NCBI RefSeq assembly: GCF_028204155.1
Contig: NZ_JAQLOI010000001.1
Location: 1,860,001 to 1,924,000, forward strand
Reading direction: 5' to 3'
Length of the DNA: 64,000 nucleotides
Source: Vibrio algarum
GTDB lineage: Bacteria; Pseudomonadota; Gammaproteobacteria; Enterobacterales; Vibrionaceae
Numbering within the stretch: position 1 is the first letter of the stretch; each line of letters opens with the position of its first letter. The notes under the pieces were generated by a model. The model worked only from the letters and a program-made list of their open reading frames with translations. It was not told the origin of the DNA and searched no databases. Below are positions 38,330-48,024 of this stretch, piece by piece. The position numbers and the translations under genes are program-made.

Positions 38330-39721
38330 ATGGAAATCAGATTTAACGCAAAAAAAACGGTGTTAGTCTCAACAGCAGTGATTGCGATTTTGTTGGCTAT
38401 TTTTCCCATTGCTGAACAGGCTGTTGTATTTTCACATAGTGCTGCTGTGGTTCTTATAACGTTAGTCTTTTGGACAACTGGTGTGGTTCCTCCTTTTCTG
38501 GTTGGGCTTATCTTTTTTGCTCTGGCAACGGTTTTTAAACTGATTGAACCAACATTACTCTTTTCTGGCTTTGGTTCCACTGCGGTATGGTTAATTATTT
38601 CTGGATTTGTAATTGGAGCAGCTATCTCTACTTCAGGTCTAGGTAAAAGATTGGCATCGACGGTCGCTCCTCACTTAACAGGAAGTTATACAAGATTGGT
38701 TGGTGGCTTGGTAATAAGTGCGATGCTGCTTGGATTTGTAATGCCTTCGTCTGTGGGACGGGCCGTTGTACTTATACCTATCGGCATGGCCCTCGCAGAT
38801 CAGGTCGGATTCTCAAAAGGGAGTAACGGACGAATAGGAATAGCCGTTGCTTTAGCTTTGGCTTGTAATATGCCAAGCTTCGCTGTTTTGCCCGCTAATA
38901 TTCCCAACATGATACTAGCTGGTGCAAGTGAAACTCTTTATGACATTCAGTTTAGTTATACCGAATATTTGCTGCTTCACTTTCCAGTGCTTGGTATTTT
39001 AAAATCCCTGCTAATTATATTTCTAGTGTTAAAAATTTTTCCTGATGAAATTTCGTCAAACTGTACACAAGATTCAACTGATGCACAGGATCAGTTTGAC
39101 CAAAAGTCACAAAAAAAAGTGGCCATTCTTCTTGGTATTACGCTGTTGTTTTGGGTCACGGATACAATTCATGGTGTTAACCCGGCATGGGTGGGCTTGG
39201 TGACTGCCGTCATTTTGTTATTACCTAAAATTGGTGTCATTCCACCAAAATCTTTTAATAACTCAGTAGATTTTGGCACTGTCGTGTTTGTATCTTCTGC
39301 TCTTGGTTTGGGCATGCTTGTGAATGAATCTGGAATAGGCACCTACATGGGGGAAGCATTTAGCCAGCTTTTACCGTCGTCATCATCAGGATCGTTTTTT
39401 GGCTTTATGTCGCTTTCTTTAACATCCGTTGTGACTGGCTTAGTTACCACCATTCCCGGAGTACCTGCGGTCCTTTCCCCTTTAGCTGCAGAATTCGCTC
39501 AGGCTACGGGGTTTTCAACGACGGCTGTATTAATGACACAAGTTATCGGCTTTTCTACGGTTATTTTCCCATATCAGGTGGCTCCTTTGATTGTTGCAAT
39601 GCAACTATCTCAAGAACCCTTAAGTAAATTGGTTAAAATAACGTTGCCTCTTACTGCAATAACGATCATTGTCCTATTTCCGTTGGATTATATTTGGTGG
39701 CTTGTGCTTAACTACATATAG
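38330..39721 (+). CDS. SLC13/DASS family sodium-coupled anion transporter
   Basis: 463 residues and about 11-12 membrane helices. The two halves carry the DASS-type re-entrant motifs: VMPSSVGRAVVLIPIG (SNT-like position) near residue 140 and VVTGLVTTIPGVPAVLSPL near residue 365, with conserved helix breaks. The family moves di- and tricarboxylates or sulfate with sodium; the substrate here is not determined. Its last 14 bases overlap the convergent GGDEF gene. Confidence 0.88.
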   Translation: MEIRFNAKKTVLVSTAVIAILLAIFPIAEQAVVFSHSAAVVLITLVFWTTGVVPPFLVGLIFFALATVFKLIEPTLLFSGFGSTAVWLIISGFVIGAAISTSGLGKRLASTVAPHLTGSYTRLVGGLVISAMLLGFVMPSSVGRAVVLIPIGMALADQVGFSKGSNGRIGIAVALALACNMPSFAVLPANIPNMILAGASETLYDIQFSYTEYLLLHFPVLGILKSLLIIFLVLKIFPDEISSNCTQDSTDAQDQFDQKSQKKVAILLGITLLFWVTDTIHGVNPAWVGLVTAVILLLPKIGVIPPKSFNNSVDFGTVVFVSSALGLGMLVNESGIGTYMGEAFSQLLPSSSSGSFFGFMSLSLTSVVTGLVTTIPGVPAVLSPLAAEFAQATGFSTTAVLMTQVIGFSTVIFPYQVAPLIVAMQLSQEPLSKLVKITLPLTAITIIVLFPLDYIWWLVLNYI

Positions 39722-40736
39722 CCATTACTCTGTTTTTGCCTGATCGCTTAGCTTTATATAGTTGTTTGTCTGCACTATCAATTAATGATATCGGGCTTTC
39801 ACTTTCTGTAAACTGAGCGACGCCAAAAGAAGCCGAGATATGTTCAATTTGCTCTCCAGAGCGTTTATTTTTAACAGAGATCTTTTCTATCGATTGACGA
39901 ATGGCTTCGGCAAACTGTTTTGCAACTTTTAAGCTGGTGTTAGGTAAAAGTAACGCGAACTCTTCACCTCCATAGCGATATGCCGTAAATTCGCCTCGGC
40001 AACCGGCTTGCAACCTTTTTGCTATTGCTTTTATTACCATGTCACCAAATACGTGACCATAAACGTCATTCAAATTTTTGAAATTATCTATATCTAAAAG
40101 TATTAAACTTAGCGCTAGTGGTTGTTTAGAAGAGCAGAAAGTGGACAGATGTTTATCAAATGTTCCTCTGTTGAATAACCCTGACAAGCTGTCGTATTGC
40201 GCGTCATTCTCTACTCTTTTTAACTCTTCTTTGAGGTGGGCAATTTCAGTGCTAGCTGTTTTCATTTGTTGGTTGAAGTAGCTCGTAGAGTTTTTTACTT
40301 TTTTTGATTTGCTTACAAGCTCTTGAACTAATAAAAGTAAGTCATCAAAAGCGATAGTTTTGAGGTCGATTTTTGTAAGACTTGCAAAGTTTGTTTTTAT
40401 TGATTGTTCAAATGAAACCGTATCTGCAAGGGTATCGCGAATTGAAAGTTGTATCTCATTCACTAGAACTTCTAGGCTACGTTTTAATTCTCGAATATCT
40501 GATTCAGTTTTACCCGTGATATACGTTTGATAAAGCGCTTCGTTATGGCTTGGTAAACATAATCCATGGTCGGCGATAATTTTGTCTAACTGATTATTTA
40601 GTTTTGGTTGAGTTTCTGCAATATAGGTATACCACAACGCATAGTTTTGAGGCGTGGTAGGGGTTTGATTTTTTATCATCAAAGGGACAGCAGCTCTTAG
40701 TGTTTCTGCTGCTTTATGAATGTCATTATTATTCAT
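39708..40736 (-). CDS. Diguanylate cyclase (GGDEF domain)
   Basis: 342 residues, soluble. A long helical N-terminal part (residues 1-180) with coiled-coil potential before the GGDEF domain probably drives dimerisation. The active site is intact (RYGGEEFALLLP), with the DIDNFKNLNDVYGH metal-binding stretch. The inhibitory I-site RxxD is not seen at its usual place five residues upstream (the sequence is RGEFTAYR), so product inhibition may be absent. No sensor domain or membrane helix is recognisable. Confidence 0.92.
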   Translation of the reverse strand: MNNNDIHKAAETLRAAVPLMIKNQTPTTPQNYALWYTYIAETQPKLNNQLDKIIADHGLCLPSHNEALYQTYITGKTESDIRELKRSLEVLVNEIQLSIRDTLADTVSFEQSIKTNFASLTKIDLKTIAFDDLLLLVQELVSKSKKVKNSTSYFNQQMKTASTEIAHLKEELKRVENDAQYDSLSGLFNRGTFDKHLSTFCSSKQPLALSLILLDIDNFKNLNDVYGHVFGDMVIKAIAKRLQAGCRGEFTAYRYGGEEFALLLPNTSLKVAKQFAEAIRQSIEKISVKNKRSGEQIEHISASFGVAQFTESESPISLIDSADKQLYKAKRSGKNRVMAICS

Positions 40737-41032
40737 TGGTCAACTAAATCGCTCTAAATATTATCAATATTTGCGGAAACCGTAATGTAATAGGCATACT
40801 CAAAATGTTGCTATTAATTAGTGATAATACATCAATTTGGTTGATAATACAGTCAGTTGCACATGTATTTATTCACAATATTCGCGCTGCTCATTATTAG
40901 GGATGAGAATAACTAACACAACTCACCTTTGGTTTATTGGTTTATTGGTTTGAGCGATGAACGATGGTGTTCATAATATCCTTGCTTGTGAGCAGCAAAT
41001 TTCTGATAGTTAGAGCATAAAAAACTCAGCCA
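40737..41032 (-). promoter_or_regulatory. Leader region of the diguanylate cyclase gene
   Basis: About 295 bases with no gene. A tttattgg element repeats in tandem near 40930-40950 (tttggtttattggtttattggttt). Nothing else is recognisable. Confidence 0.3.
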
Positions 41033-41820
41033 TTAAATGCACTTCGATTCATAATTGCGCTTGGCTTGATCTATTTTATTCTTGTATTCGGAAGTTAAGC
41101 CTTCGGCATTTTCAATATCAATTCGGATTAATTCTATTGTGCGCTGTTCTTCCTCTGCAACTATTTTAGCTTCTTTTTTATTGCTTTCTTCTCGTTGAAG
41201 GCGTTCTAGGGCGATGGTTAGAAGTTGCGTTTCTAATCGGGAAATTTCAATGGTATTATTTAGAGAACGACTTTCTGCGTATTCAACTTCTAATAATAGG
41301 TTTTTGCAAAATTTTAGATCTTCCTGCTTCTTGTATTTTGATTCTATCTTTTTAATTAATTGAATGTTTTTCTTTTCAACTGTAGAGAGTGATACCTCGT
41401 TGGTCAGGGGGTCATACCACGTCTTGGTAGAAAAAATGTACGTAAATCTTCAGATTTAAAAGTATAACCGTGGCGAGCGAAAATTTCGTTACGTATTAAC
41501 CGGAGATCGGTAGCGTCATAGCGGTTGAGCTCACTTTCGCTAAGCATCCGTTCAGAAGATGCAGCAAGTAAAAAAGCATTATTATTATCATCTAGACTAG
41601 CGACTTTTTGCACTTCACTGCAAGTACCGTCGTCTTTATAAATAGTACATTTCCATGCTTCGTTATTCCAAATGATTTTTTCTGGATTCCAGGCCCGATT
41701 CATGTTGAAAACACAAGTACATGGTTTTTCATCTGTCTGTGTCGCATTGCTGTCATTCGCCATCACTGCGGGATAGTACAATGCAGTGAGCACGATAAAA
41801 ATATGCCTTAGTCTGTTCAT
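41033..41820 (-). CDS. Secreted YARHG-domain protein (frameshift at a T6 run)
   Basis: About 262 residues when one T is added at the coding-strand T6 run (plus-strand A6, 41431-41436); as assembled it stops at 41404. A signal peptide (MNRLRHIFIVLTALYYPAVMA) starts at the ATG at 41820, with GGAAG upstream; a second ATG directly before is possible. Four cysteines lie early in the mature part. The YARHG domain is clear: RNEIFARHGYTF, then FFSTKTWYDP in the other frame. The rest is a charged coiled coil. YARHG domains are extracytoplasmic and probably bind cell-wall material; the function is inferred. Confidence 0.82.
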
Positions 41821-42117
41821 CATTACTTCCTTATATGCATTTGACTGAATGATGCAATGGTGACGATGCCTATATTCTAACCGAAACTGAGGCCATGCTT
41901 TAGCCAATAATGGCCATATTTTGCTGTCGTGCAATAAAACGACTAGTTAATGCATCTGAAAATTTAACCAGTTATCACGTTGAAGGTATTGGTAGTGGTC
42001 AGCCCTACATTTTTTAATTAAGCGACATGATTTATGGGACATTTGGCTCTCTACGACCGTCGAAATTCCTGATATATTCTGTTTGATGATAGTAAATAGA
42101 GAGTAAGCTAAAAATAT

Positions 42118-42303
42118 ATGTTCATAGGAAACAATACAAATATAATCACCCCTTGTATAGGTAAATGCCAGCTAGATGAAAGTGCAGTTTGCAAAGGTTG
42201 TTACCGGTCTTCATCAGAAATTGCTGATTGGGTAAATAAATCCGAAGACGAAAAAATAAGTATCGTTATTAGGTGTAAGAAGATGCTCGCTAAGCAGACC
42301 TAA
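42118..42303 (+). CDS. DUF1289 family small cysteine-rich protein
   Basis: 61 residues with the family signature TPCIGKCQLDE...CKGCYRSSSEIADW: four cysteines that probably hold a metal or an iron-sulphur centre. The function is unknown. It contains no homopolymer break and stands alone upstream of the isochorismatase-like gene on the same strand. Confidence 0.82.
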   Translation: MFIGNNTNIITPCIGKCQLDESAVCKGCYRSSSEIADWVNKSEDEKISIVIRCKKMLAKQT

Positions 42304-42419
42304 ATTAGTAGAAATGCTACTTAGTCAAAAAGATTAGCAATTCGATAGCTAATATATCGTCTCTTTGTTTTCTGTTCTAATATGGATGTAATCAAGTTAT
42401 TTCTGTTTGGAAGGGTATG

Positions 42420-42959
42420 ATGCTCGTAAGAGAAAATACGGGGCTTATTGTGGTCGATGTTCAAGGCAAACTTGCACGGCTTGTTCATGATAGCAATGCT
42501 TTAATATCTAACTGTGAAAAGCTGATTAAAGGGGCTCAGATTCTCGATCTGCCTATTATTTTACTCGAACAAAATCCTAATAAGTTAGGGTCTACAGTCA
42601 ACGAACTGGGTGCTATTCTTAACGGTGTTGAACCTTTAATAAAATTTACTTTCAATGGTTGCGAATCGCTAAACTTCTTAGAGGCTATCAGAAATCAAAA
42701 TGTAGACACGTGGCTTATCTGTGGTATTGAGGCCCATATTTGCGTATATCAAACTGCTAAAGGACTGGTAGAACTAGGATACAAGGTCGCACTCGTTAGT
42801 GATTGCATCTCTTCTCGGGACTTATCAAATAAACAACTTTGCATAAATCGGTTAAGAAATAACGGTGTTGAAATTACCGGTGTAGAAATGTGCTTGTACG
42901 AACTAGTAAAAGACTGCAATTCTTCTGAATTTAAAACGATATTGAGTTTAGTGCGTTAG
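42420..42959 (+). CDS. Isochorismatase-family cysteine hydrolase
   Basis: 179 residues. Catalytic triad candidates of the family are all present: Asp in VVDVQGKLA (about residue 13), Lys in LIKFTFNG (about 80) and Cys in GIEAHICVYQTA (about 108, with the preceding cis-peptide region). The size matches the YcaC/YecD branch of uncertain substrate. The second of two adjacent ATGs (42420) has the better spacing to GGAAGGG. Single gene. Confidence 0.87.
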   Translation: MLVRENTGLIVVDVQGKLARLVHDSNALISNCEKLIKGAQILDLPIILLEQNPNKLGSTVNELGAILNGVEPLIKFTFNGCESLNFLEAIRNQNVDTWLICGIEAHICVYQTAKGLVELGYKVALVSDCISSRDLSNKQLCINRLRNNGVEITGVEMCLYELVKDCNSSEFKTILSLVR

Positions 42960-43088
42960 TTAGAATCTCTACTGTTAGGTTTTAAGATGGGATTCTAAGG
43001 TATATGTCTTTTCTGTTGATCTAAACACCGAATAGTATCCCATCTGTTTTTGAACTACATTTAAATGTCCATTTATTCGTCGAGATAA

Positions 43089-44063
43089 TTAAAATTTTAG
43101 CGTTAACCCTACCGCTGAAAATAGCGTTTTTTTATCATAAAAAACTAAATTTGAATCCAAATCAGAATAGGTAATCAGTACATTGGCAGCTAAGTTTTGG
43201 TATCCCATCAAGTTGTTGTATTGGTAAACCGCTGTTGCTCCAAGTTGAGTATCATCCCGCGTTTCTCCAAATATAGAATGAACTGTATCAAAGTCAGTTT
43301 GTGTATAATCCGCGGTAAGAGCCAAAAAGTGTTGATTACTTCTTCGTATTAAGGTTAATGAGTAGCCCCACAAGGTACTGGATTGTGCATCTCCTTCAGC
43401 ACTATAAGCATTTCGTCTTACTCCAGGTTGGATGAAGGTGCCGGGGCCAGCATATATTGTCCATGAGAGTTTCGAATACAATCCGTAACCTTCTCGCTGA
43501 AGTTGATTTGCTACTGACTCTGAATAACCACTTCCTGATAACTCGTTATCGATATCTTTTGTGTAGTAACCAATATCAGCGTTAAGCCCTGTTCCAACGA
43601 TGTTTTCATACTGGAATCGATAAGCATTTCCAGACTCATCGGTTGTTTGGCGTGATTCGTTGACGAGAAAAGGATCGGCCCAAGTTTCCGATTTCATAAT
43701 GGTCGGTAAGACCGAAACTGCGAGGAAAGAACGGTCGCGGAGCCAATATTTGTAACCGACTTCCAACGCAGCAACCCCCTGAATAATGTCGGCTCTAGAA
43801 GTACCAAGGAACAGCTCTTGGTTAGCATTCGAGCCGAAATTATAACGAAGTTGACCTAGTGGTATAACCAACCAGTCCTGTTCTGCATCAACATCGCTGG
43901 TAAGACTGTCGGTTTTAATTGGATTGTCGGTATTAAAGTTACTTTCACTGGATGTGAAACCAGTCATGATAGATAACTCACCACTAAAGCCTTTCTGTGC
44001 TGCGTGGCTCTGAGAGGCCATCATCGACAACGAAACGATGGCAATTACAGGAGATTTTCGCAT
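43089..44063 (-). CDS. DUF2860 family outer-membrane protein
   Basis: 324 residues: signal peptide (MRKSPVIAIVSLSMMASQSHA), then regularly spaced amphipathic strands and a terminal phenylalanine (GLTLKF). It resembles the DUF2860 family found mainly in vibrios, whose function is unknown. A barrel of about 12-14 strands is likely. Its own promoter region lies in the 200 bases before the nitrilase stop. Confidence 0.82.
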   Translation of the reverse strand: MRKSPVIAIVSLSMMASQSHAAQKGFSGELSIMTGFTSSESNFNTDNPIKTDSLTSDVDAEQDWLVIPLGQLRYNFGSNANQELFLGTSRADIIQGVAALEVGYKYWLRDRSFLAVSVLPTIMKSETWADPFLVNESRQTTDESGNAYRFQYENIVGTGLNADIGYYTKDIDNELSGSGYSESVANQLQREGYGLYSKLSWTIYAGPGTFIQPGVRRNAYSAEGDAQSSTLWGYSLTLIRRSNQHFLALTADYTQTDFDTVHSIFGETRDDTQLGATAVYQYNNLMGYQNLAANVLITYSDLDSNLVFYDKKTLFSAVGLTLKF

Positions 44064-44265
44064 ACCAACATAAACCTTTTAATCAATAAATTAGCACAAT
44101 AAATCTTACTTTTGGGCATCGTATAAGCATTGCGTCAATGTAACAGTGATGTTTAAAATTTCAAAGTGTTATACATTTTTAATATACAACGCCATAGGTG
44201 GGTTGGGTGGGTAAATATAAGGTTAGAGAACATGTGCTGTGATATCTAACAAAATGGCTCTTAGA

Positions 44266-45225
44266 TTACCTTTCTTCTGAAAACCTTGCGAAAAAAGGCG
44301 ACAGTTCATCATTTTGGGTGATAAGGGGATGATAAAGCTCTGGCCTGCGTCCACGAATCCAACGTCTACCTGTACACATATCCAGCTCTTTTGCTTTTAG
44401 ATCTGCAATGACAATATCGTTATCGATACTATCGGTTTCTACAAGTATTTGTCCGTATGGATTCAATATCATTGAATTTCCGCTCCTGACTTCATCCATA
44501 TCAACCCCAACGCCATTACTAAATATCAGAAACATCCCGTTGTCATGGGCACGAGCAGGTAACCACCGCATTAACCATTCACGCCCTTTTTGTCCTTGCA
44601 TCTCTAAACGGATAGCTTCGGGGTTTCTTTTTCGGTCATACCATAGTTGCGTGTCGATAAGCCCCATAGCATTTGGGCTACGAGAATTACAGCCACCAGT
44701 TTGGTGCGGTGCAACGAGGATATCAGCGCCTTTTAACGCAGTGAGCCTGACGTTTTCTACTAAGTTGTTATCCCAGCAGATAAGTATACCAACGCGACAT
44801 CCATGTGGTGTATCAAAGACGGTATATTCATCGCCGCTCGCCATGTACTTGCTCACGAAAGTATGTAATTTTCGATGTTTAGCAATTTTCCCATCTGGCA
44901 TTGCCATAACGTAGACATTGTAGAGGGTTCCTGCTTCATCCTTTTCAATTAACCCCACACCTATACTCATTTCGTACTTAGCAGACATAGCCAACAACGT
45001 TTGGCATGTATCTCCCTGTGGGACAAATTCAGCAAGAGAGAAGATGTCAGGTTCGCTTAGTTTTGAAACGTGCCAATACCCAGTGACGCACATTTCTGGG
45101 AAGACAATAATGTTCACATTTTCTTTTCGTGCTTTTTCTACGTAGTGTTTAATGACTGACAGGTTGTAGAATTTGTCATTAGCACGATGATTGAACTGGA
45201 CTGATGCCGCACGCACGTCTTTCAT
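44266..45225 (-). CDS. Carbon-nitrogen hydrolase (nitrilase superfamily)
   Basis: 319 residues from the ATG at 45225 (MKDVRAASVQFNHRAND), which has AAGGAACT upstream. The open frame runs 38 codons further back but that part overlaps the LysR start and is not family-like. Catalytic Glu-Lys-Cys are present: VFPEMCVTG, KHRKLHTF and GILICWDNNLVE. The family hydrolyses amides or nitriles such as N-carbamoyl compounds or omega-amides. The substrate is unknown. It is transcribed away from a LysR-type gene, a classic regulator-target pair. Confidence 0.9.
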   Translation of the reverse strand: MKDVRAASVQFNHRANDKFYNLSVIKHYVEKARKENVNIIVFPEMCVTGYWHVSKLSEPDIFSLAEFVPQGDTCQTLLAMSAKYEMSIGVGLIEKDEAGTLYNVYVMAMPDGKIAKHRKLHTFVSKYMASGDEYTVFDTPHGCRVGILICWDNNLVENVRLTALKGADILVAPHQTGGCNSRSPNAMGLIDTQLWYDRKRNPEAIRLEMQGQKGREWLMRWLPARAHDNGMFLIFSNGVGVDMDEVRSGNSMILNPYGQILVETDSIDNDIVIADLKAKELDMCTGRRWIRGRRPELYHPLITQNDELSPFFARFSEER

Positions 45226-45324
45226 GAAGAGTTCCTTTTGCTGTTTTGAATAGTTGCCATCAGTATAAAAAGCTTTAAGCATTCCGTATAATGAAAGAAC
45301 TTCGCTATTCAATGAGCAAATGGA

Positions 45325-46195
45325 ATGGATATTGATCAACTACGTACTTTTTGTCAGTTAGCTGAGGATGGTAATTATCGGGTAGCGTCTGAGCATTTGT
45401 GTATCACACAATCAGCGTTAACAAAAAAATTCAGCGCCTTGAGCTGCACACTGGGACAAACCTGTTTGAGAGAGGAAGGCACGGGGCATGTTTGACTCAA
45501 GCTGGGTTAACTCTTTTCCCGAAGCGCAGCGAATAGTGGCGAACTTCGAAGCGTTCCAGACCTTAACGAATTTGGTGGCAGAGGGAACGGAAGGTTACCT
45601 GAATATAGGTTTCGGAATATCTTCGTATCATCTTGCTCCACAATATATTGCTCAATTTAAACAATTGTTTCCGAATATCCATATTACACTCAATGACATA
45701 CCGTCACAGTTTCAAACTAAAGCTCTTCTTCGAGGTGAACTCCAGCTAGGTTTTAATAGGCTTCCTGTCACTACGCCATTAAGAGGGGTGAGCCTTTCGT
45801 CTGATCATTTAGTTGTAGCTGTTCATCGGAGTCGACACATTGATGAGAATATATTGTGGGATTCATTACTGCATTTGGATTATTTAAGACTTAATCCTGC
45901 TCGAGGGCAGGGTTTGAACCAACAGATAGAAGCGTTACTCATGGAACATAATCAAGTTTTACATCCTATACAGGAAGCTGATGATATCCTGACGCTTTTG
46001 GCTCTCGTATCAGCAAACTTAGGCTTTACAATAGTGCCAGCTAGTGTTGAACAGATCGCAAACGACAATGTTCGTTTTATTCCATTGCATGGGGTTAGTG
46101 CAATGTGGGATGTCGGTTTAATTTGGAATGAGGATATGGATAACCCTGTTAGAGAAAGCTTTATTGACTTAATTGTAAAATCTTTATTGAGATAG
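45325..46195 (+). CDS. LysR-family transcriptional regulator (two frame breaks)
   Basis: About 290 residues when two one-base gaps are repaired: the A7 run at 45423-45429 (ACA AAA AAA TTC, should be ...ATT) and the TTTTCCC stretch at 45514-45520. The helix-turn-helix is then complete: MDIDQLRTFCQLAEDGNY, RVASEHLCITQSALTKKIQRLE, GRHGACLTQAG. The effector-binding domain follows (LNIGFGISSYHLAP...). Divergent from the nitrilase gene with 99 bases between, so it most likely controls that gene. As assembled only the domain downstream of residue 55 has an open frame. Confidence 0.87.
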
Positions 46196-46247
46196 GAATG
46201 GACTCAGTTATTACACATTTTCAGTATTATGGCTAGGAGAGGGCAGA

Positions 46248-46658
46248 ATGAGTAAATTATATCAAGGGCAATGCCTCTGCGGCGGAATCAAGTTTGAAGT
46301 CGATGAAATTCGGCCACGGATGGCACACTGCCATTGCACTATGTGTAGAAAATTTCATGGGGCAGCGTTTTCAACTTTTGGGGAAGCAAAGGTAGAACAC
46401 TTTAGATGGCTGTCAGGAATGGCATTAATAAGAACATTTCAGGCTAAAAACGGAACGAAGCGTCAGTTTTGCGATACATGTGGATCTAGCCTACGCTTTA
46501 TTCCTTCGAATGATACAGGTGAATACGTCGAGTTTTCCCTTTCGCTGTTGGATGACGACATTCCTCATCGATCTGATGCTCATATATACACAAAGTTTAG
46601 GGCAAGTTGGTACGAAATTACTGACGGTCTTCCTGTATTCAGTGAAGGACGTAAGTAG
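46248..46658 (+). CDS. GFA-family (glutathione-dependent formaldehyde-activating-like) zinc protein
   Basis: 136 residues with the full zinc set of the family: CLCGGIKFE (residue 9), AHCHCTMCRK (about 27) and QFCDTCGSSLRF (about 75). Members bind glutathione adducts and were named for S-hydroxymethylglutathione formation, but many have unknown roles. AGGAGAGG precedes the ATG. It lies just outside the accessory array. Confidence 0.87.
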   Translation: MSKLYQGQCLCGGIKFEVDEIRPRMAHCHCTMCRKFHGAAFSTFGEAKVEHFRWLSGMALIRTFQAKNGTKRQFCDTCGSSLRFIPSNDTGEYVEFSLSLLDDDIPHRSDAHIYTKFRASWYEITDGLPVFSEGRK

Positions 46659-46792
46659 TAAAGATAACTTGATATTTCCGCTACGCAGTGATGAATGATA
46701 TGCCATAAATGAAAAACTTACTGGCACAGTGTTCTCTAAATAACTTTTGTGACTTCCCATTAATGCGTATTTCGTTTCACACATGCATGCTT

Positions 46793-46823
46793 AAAGGCTG
46801 AACCAAAAACAGGCTCAGCCTTT
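46793..46823. terminator. Hairpin at the outer edge of the array
   Basis: Perfect arms aaaggctga/tcagccttt. A related hairpin (ggctga/tcagcc) follows the intact carboxypeptidase at 54065, so this is the terminator carried with displaced gene end 1. Confidence 0.65.
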
Positions 46824-46837
46824 ATTAGTTGAATTCA

Positions 46838-47109
46838 CTATAGATAACGACTTCTCAAATGAGCCTGAAAGTAATCAGCATTCAGCGTCTAACCAGTTGC
46901 CGACTTAACTATCTCATCCGTCGTCAACAAACTGCCTTTACTCCATATATTCTCCGATAACCGAGTGAAGATAGGAGTTAGGTCTCCACTTTGAATCACT
47001 GAATCTACATCAACAGTTTTACGCGTTGTCACCATAAACTACGCCGCATACATCGCGTCTAAAGAGTAGCTTGGGAAATACCCAAAGACCCCATCAGTCC
47101 AGTGAATAC
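46838..47109 (-). pseudogene. M32 carboxypeptidase 3' fragment, copy 1
   Basis: About 270 bases, roughly 80% identical by eye to the last 260-270 bases of the full gene at 54109, in the same orientation, ending in the same residues (HLRSRYL, stop). Several frame-breaking changes make it non-coding. Homology stops abruptly at gtgaata near 47107, close to where copy 3 also ends. Copies 1 and 3 agree with each other over the first 90 bases much better than with the intact gene. Confidence 0.85.
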
Positions 47110-47181
47110 AGATAATGCCGCGCGATTTGCTACTATTGTCGCGTATTGCTACAATAATGCCAATTAGTAAAGGAGCAAACC

Positions 47182-47403
47182 ATGGCAACTTCAAGTATTA
47201 GAATCGATCAAGAGTTGGTTGAAAAAGCCTCCATCATGGCAAAGGCTCTTAATCGTACGACACCAAAACAAATTGAACATTGGGCTAAAATTGGTGAAAT
47301 GATGGAAGATAATCCAGATTTACCGTATGAGTTTGTAAAACAGGCCATTATATCGAAAGCTGAAAAAGAGGCAGGTAAACTGGAGCCTTATAGCTTTGAC
47401 TAA
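47182..47403 (+). CDS. Antitoxin, ParD-like family
   Basis: 73 residues. The N-terminal half (SSIRIDQELVEKASIMAKALNRTTPKQIEHWAKIG) reads as a ribbon-helix-helix DNA-binding domain; the C-terminal tail would wrap the toxin. AGGAGCAAACC precedes the ATG. Overlaps the toxin gene by eight bases, the usual antitoxin-first operon. ParD-like antitoxins repress their own promoter; the short repeats (ttgctac, attgctac) just upstream are candidate sites. Confidence 0.85.
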   Translation: MATSSIRIDQELVEKASIMAKALNRTTPKQIEHWAKIGEMMEDNPDLPYEFVKQAIISKAEKEAGKLEPYSFD

Positions 47404-47686
47404 AATAACCAATATTCTTCAGACACCTACGTTTAAAAAAGCAGTCAAGAAACTTCATAAAAATCAAAAGAAGGATCTTGACATAGCAATCAGAACTTTA
47501 ATGGATGAACCACTGATTGGTGAACAGAAAAAAGGTGATCTTGTGTTTCTGCGTGTTTACAAATTCAAAATGGTTAAGCAATTAACGTTACTGGGTTATA
47601 GCTACGAAGATGGTACCGTGACTCTTGAACTGATTGCTTTTGGTTCTCATGAGAATTTCTATCGTGATATTAAGAACAGTTATTAG
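47396..47686 (+). CDS. RelE/ParE-superfamily toxin
   Basis: 96 residues from a TTG at 47396, with Lys and Arg rich helices (FKKAVKKLHKNQKKDLDIAI), a central DLVFLRVYKFKM strand pair and the C-terminal GSHENFYRDIK. This matches RelE/ParE toxins, which are mRNA-cleaving or gyrase-poisoning; the branch is not decided by sequence. It is coupled to the antitoxin and is the only intact toxin-antitoxin pair here of this type. Confidence 0.85.
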   Translation: MTKITNILQTPTFKKAVKKLHKNQKKDLDIAIRTLMDEPLIGEQKKGDLVFLRVYKFKMVKQLTLLGYSYEDGTVTLELIAFGSHENFYRDIKNSY

Positions 47687-47724
47687 GTTTTGCGAGTTGC
47701 ATTGAGCTGCCAACTTATTAGTAT

Positions 47725-47915
47725 TTATAGATAACGACTTCTCAAATGCGCTTGAAAGTGATCAGCGTTTAACGTCTCGCCAGTCGCAGATTTAACTAAC
47801 TCGTCTATCGTCAGCAAACTCCCTTTACTCCAGATATTCTCCGATAACCAAGTGAAAATAGGGGTTAGGTCGCAACTTCGAATCACTGAATCAACGTCTA
47901 CACTTTTCTTCATCG
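47725..47915 (-). pseudogene. M32 carboxypeptidase 3' fragment, copy 2
   Basis: About 190 bases encoding the last 62 residues (MKKSVDVDSVIRSC ... HLRSRYL) without interruption, closely matching the C-terminus of the full enzyme at 54109. It lacks everything upstream, including the HEXXH zinc site, so it cannot be an enzyme. It ends at the MKK codons, a different break point from copies 1 and 3, and abuts the promoter of the dead toxin-antitoxin copy. Confidence 0.85.
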
Positions 47916-48024
47916 ACGCCTGCTAGATATTATTCCAATTTCCTTTTCGATAGTTAGAGTGATATCGGTAAAATTGCTTGTCATCTTTACAATATCGCTA
48001 TATAGATAACAAAGGAGATCTGAT

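Noticed and set aside
45225..45339. Nitrilase gene starting at 45339
   Set aside because: That start overlaps the LysR gene and adds 38 residues unlike the family; the ATG at 45225 has a ribosome site and gives the normal N-terminus.
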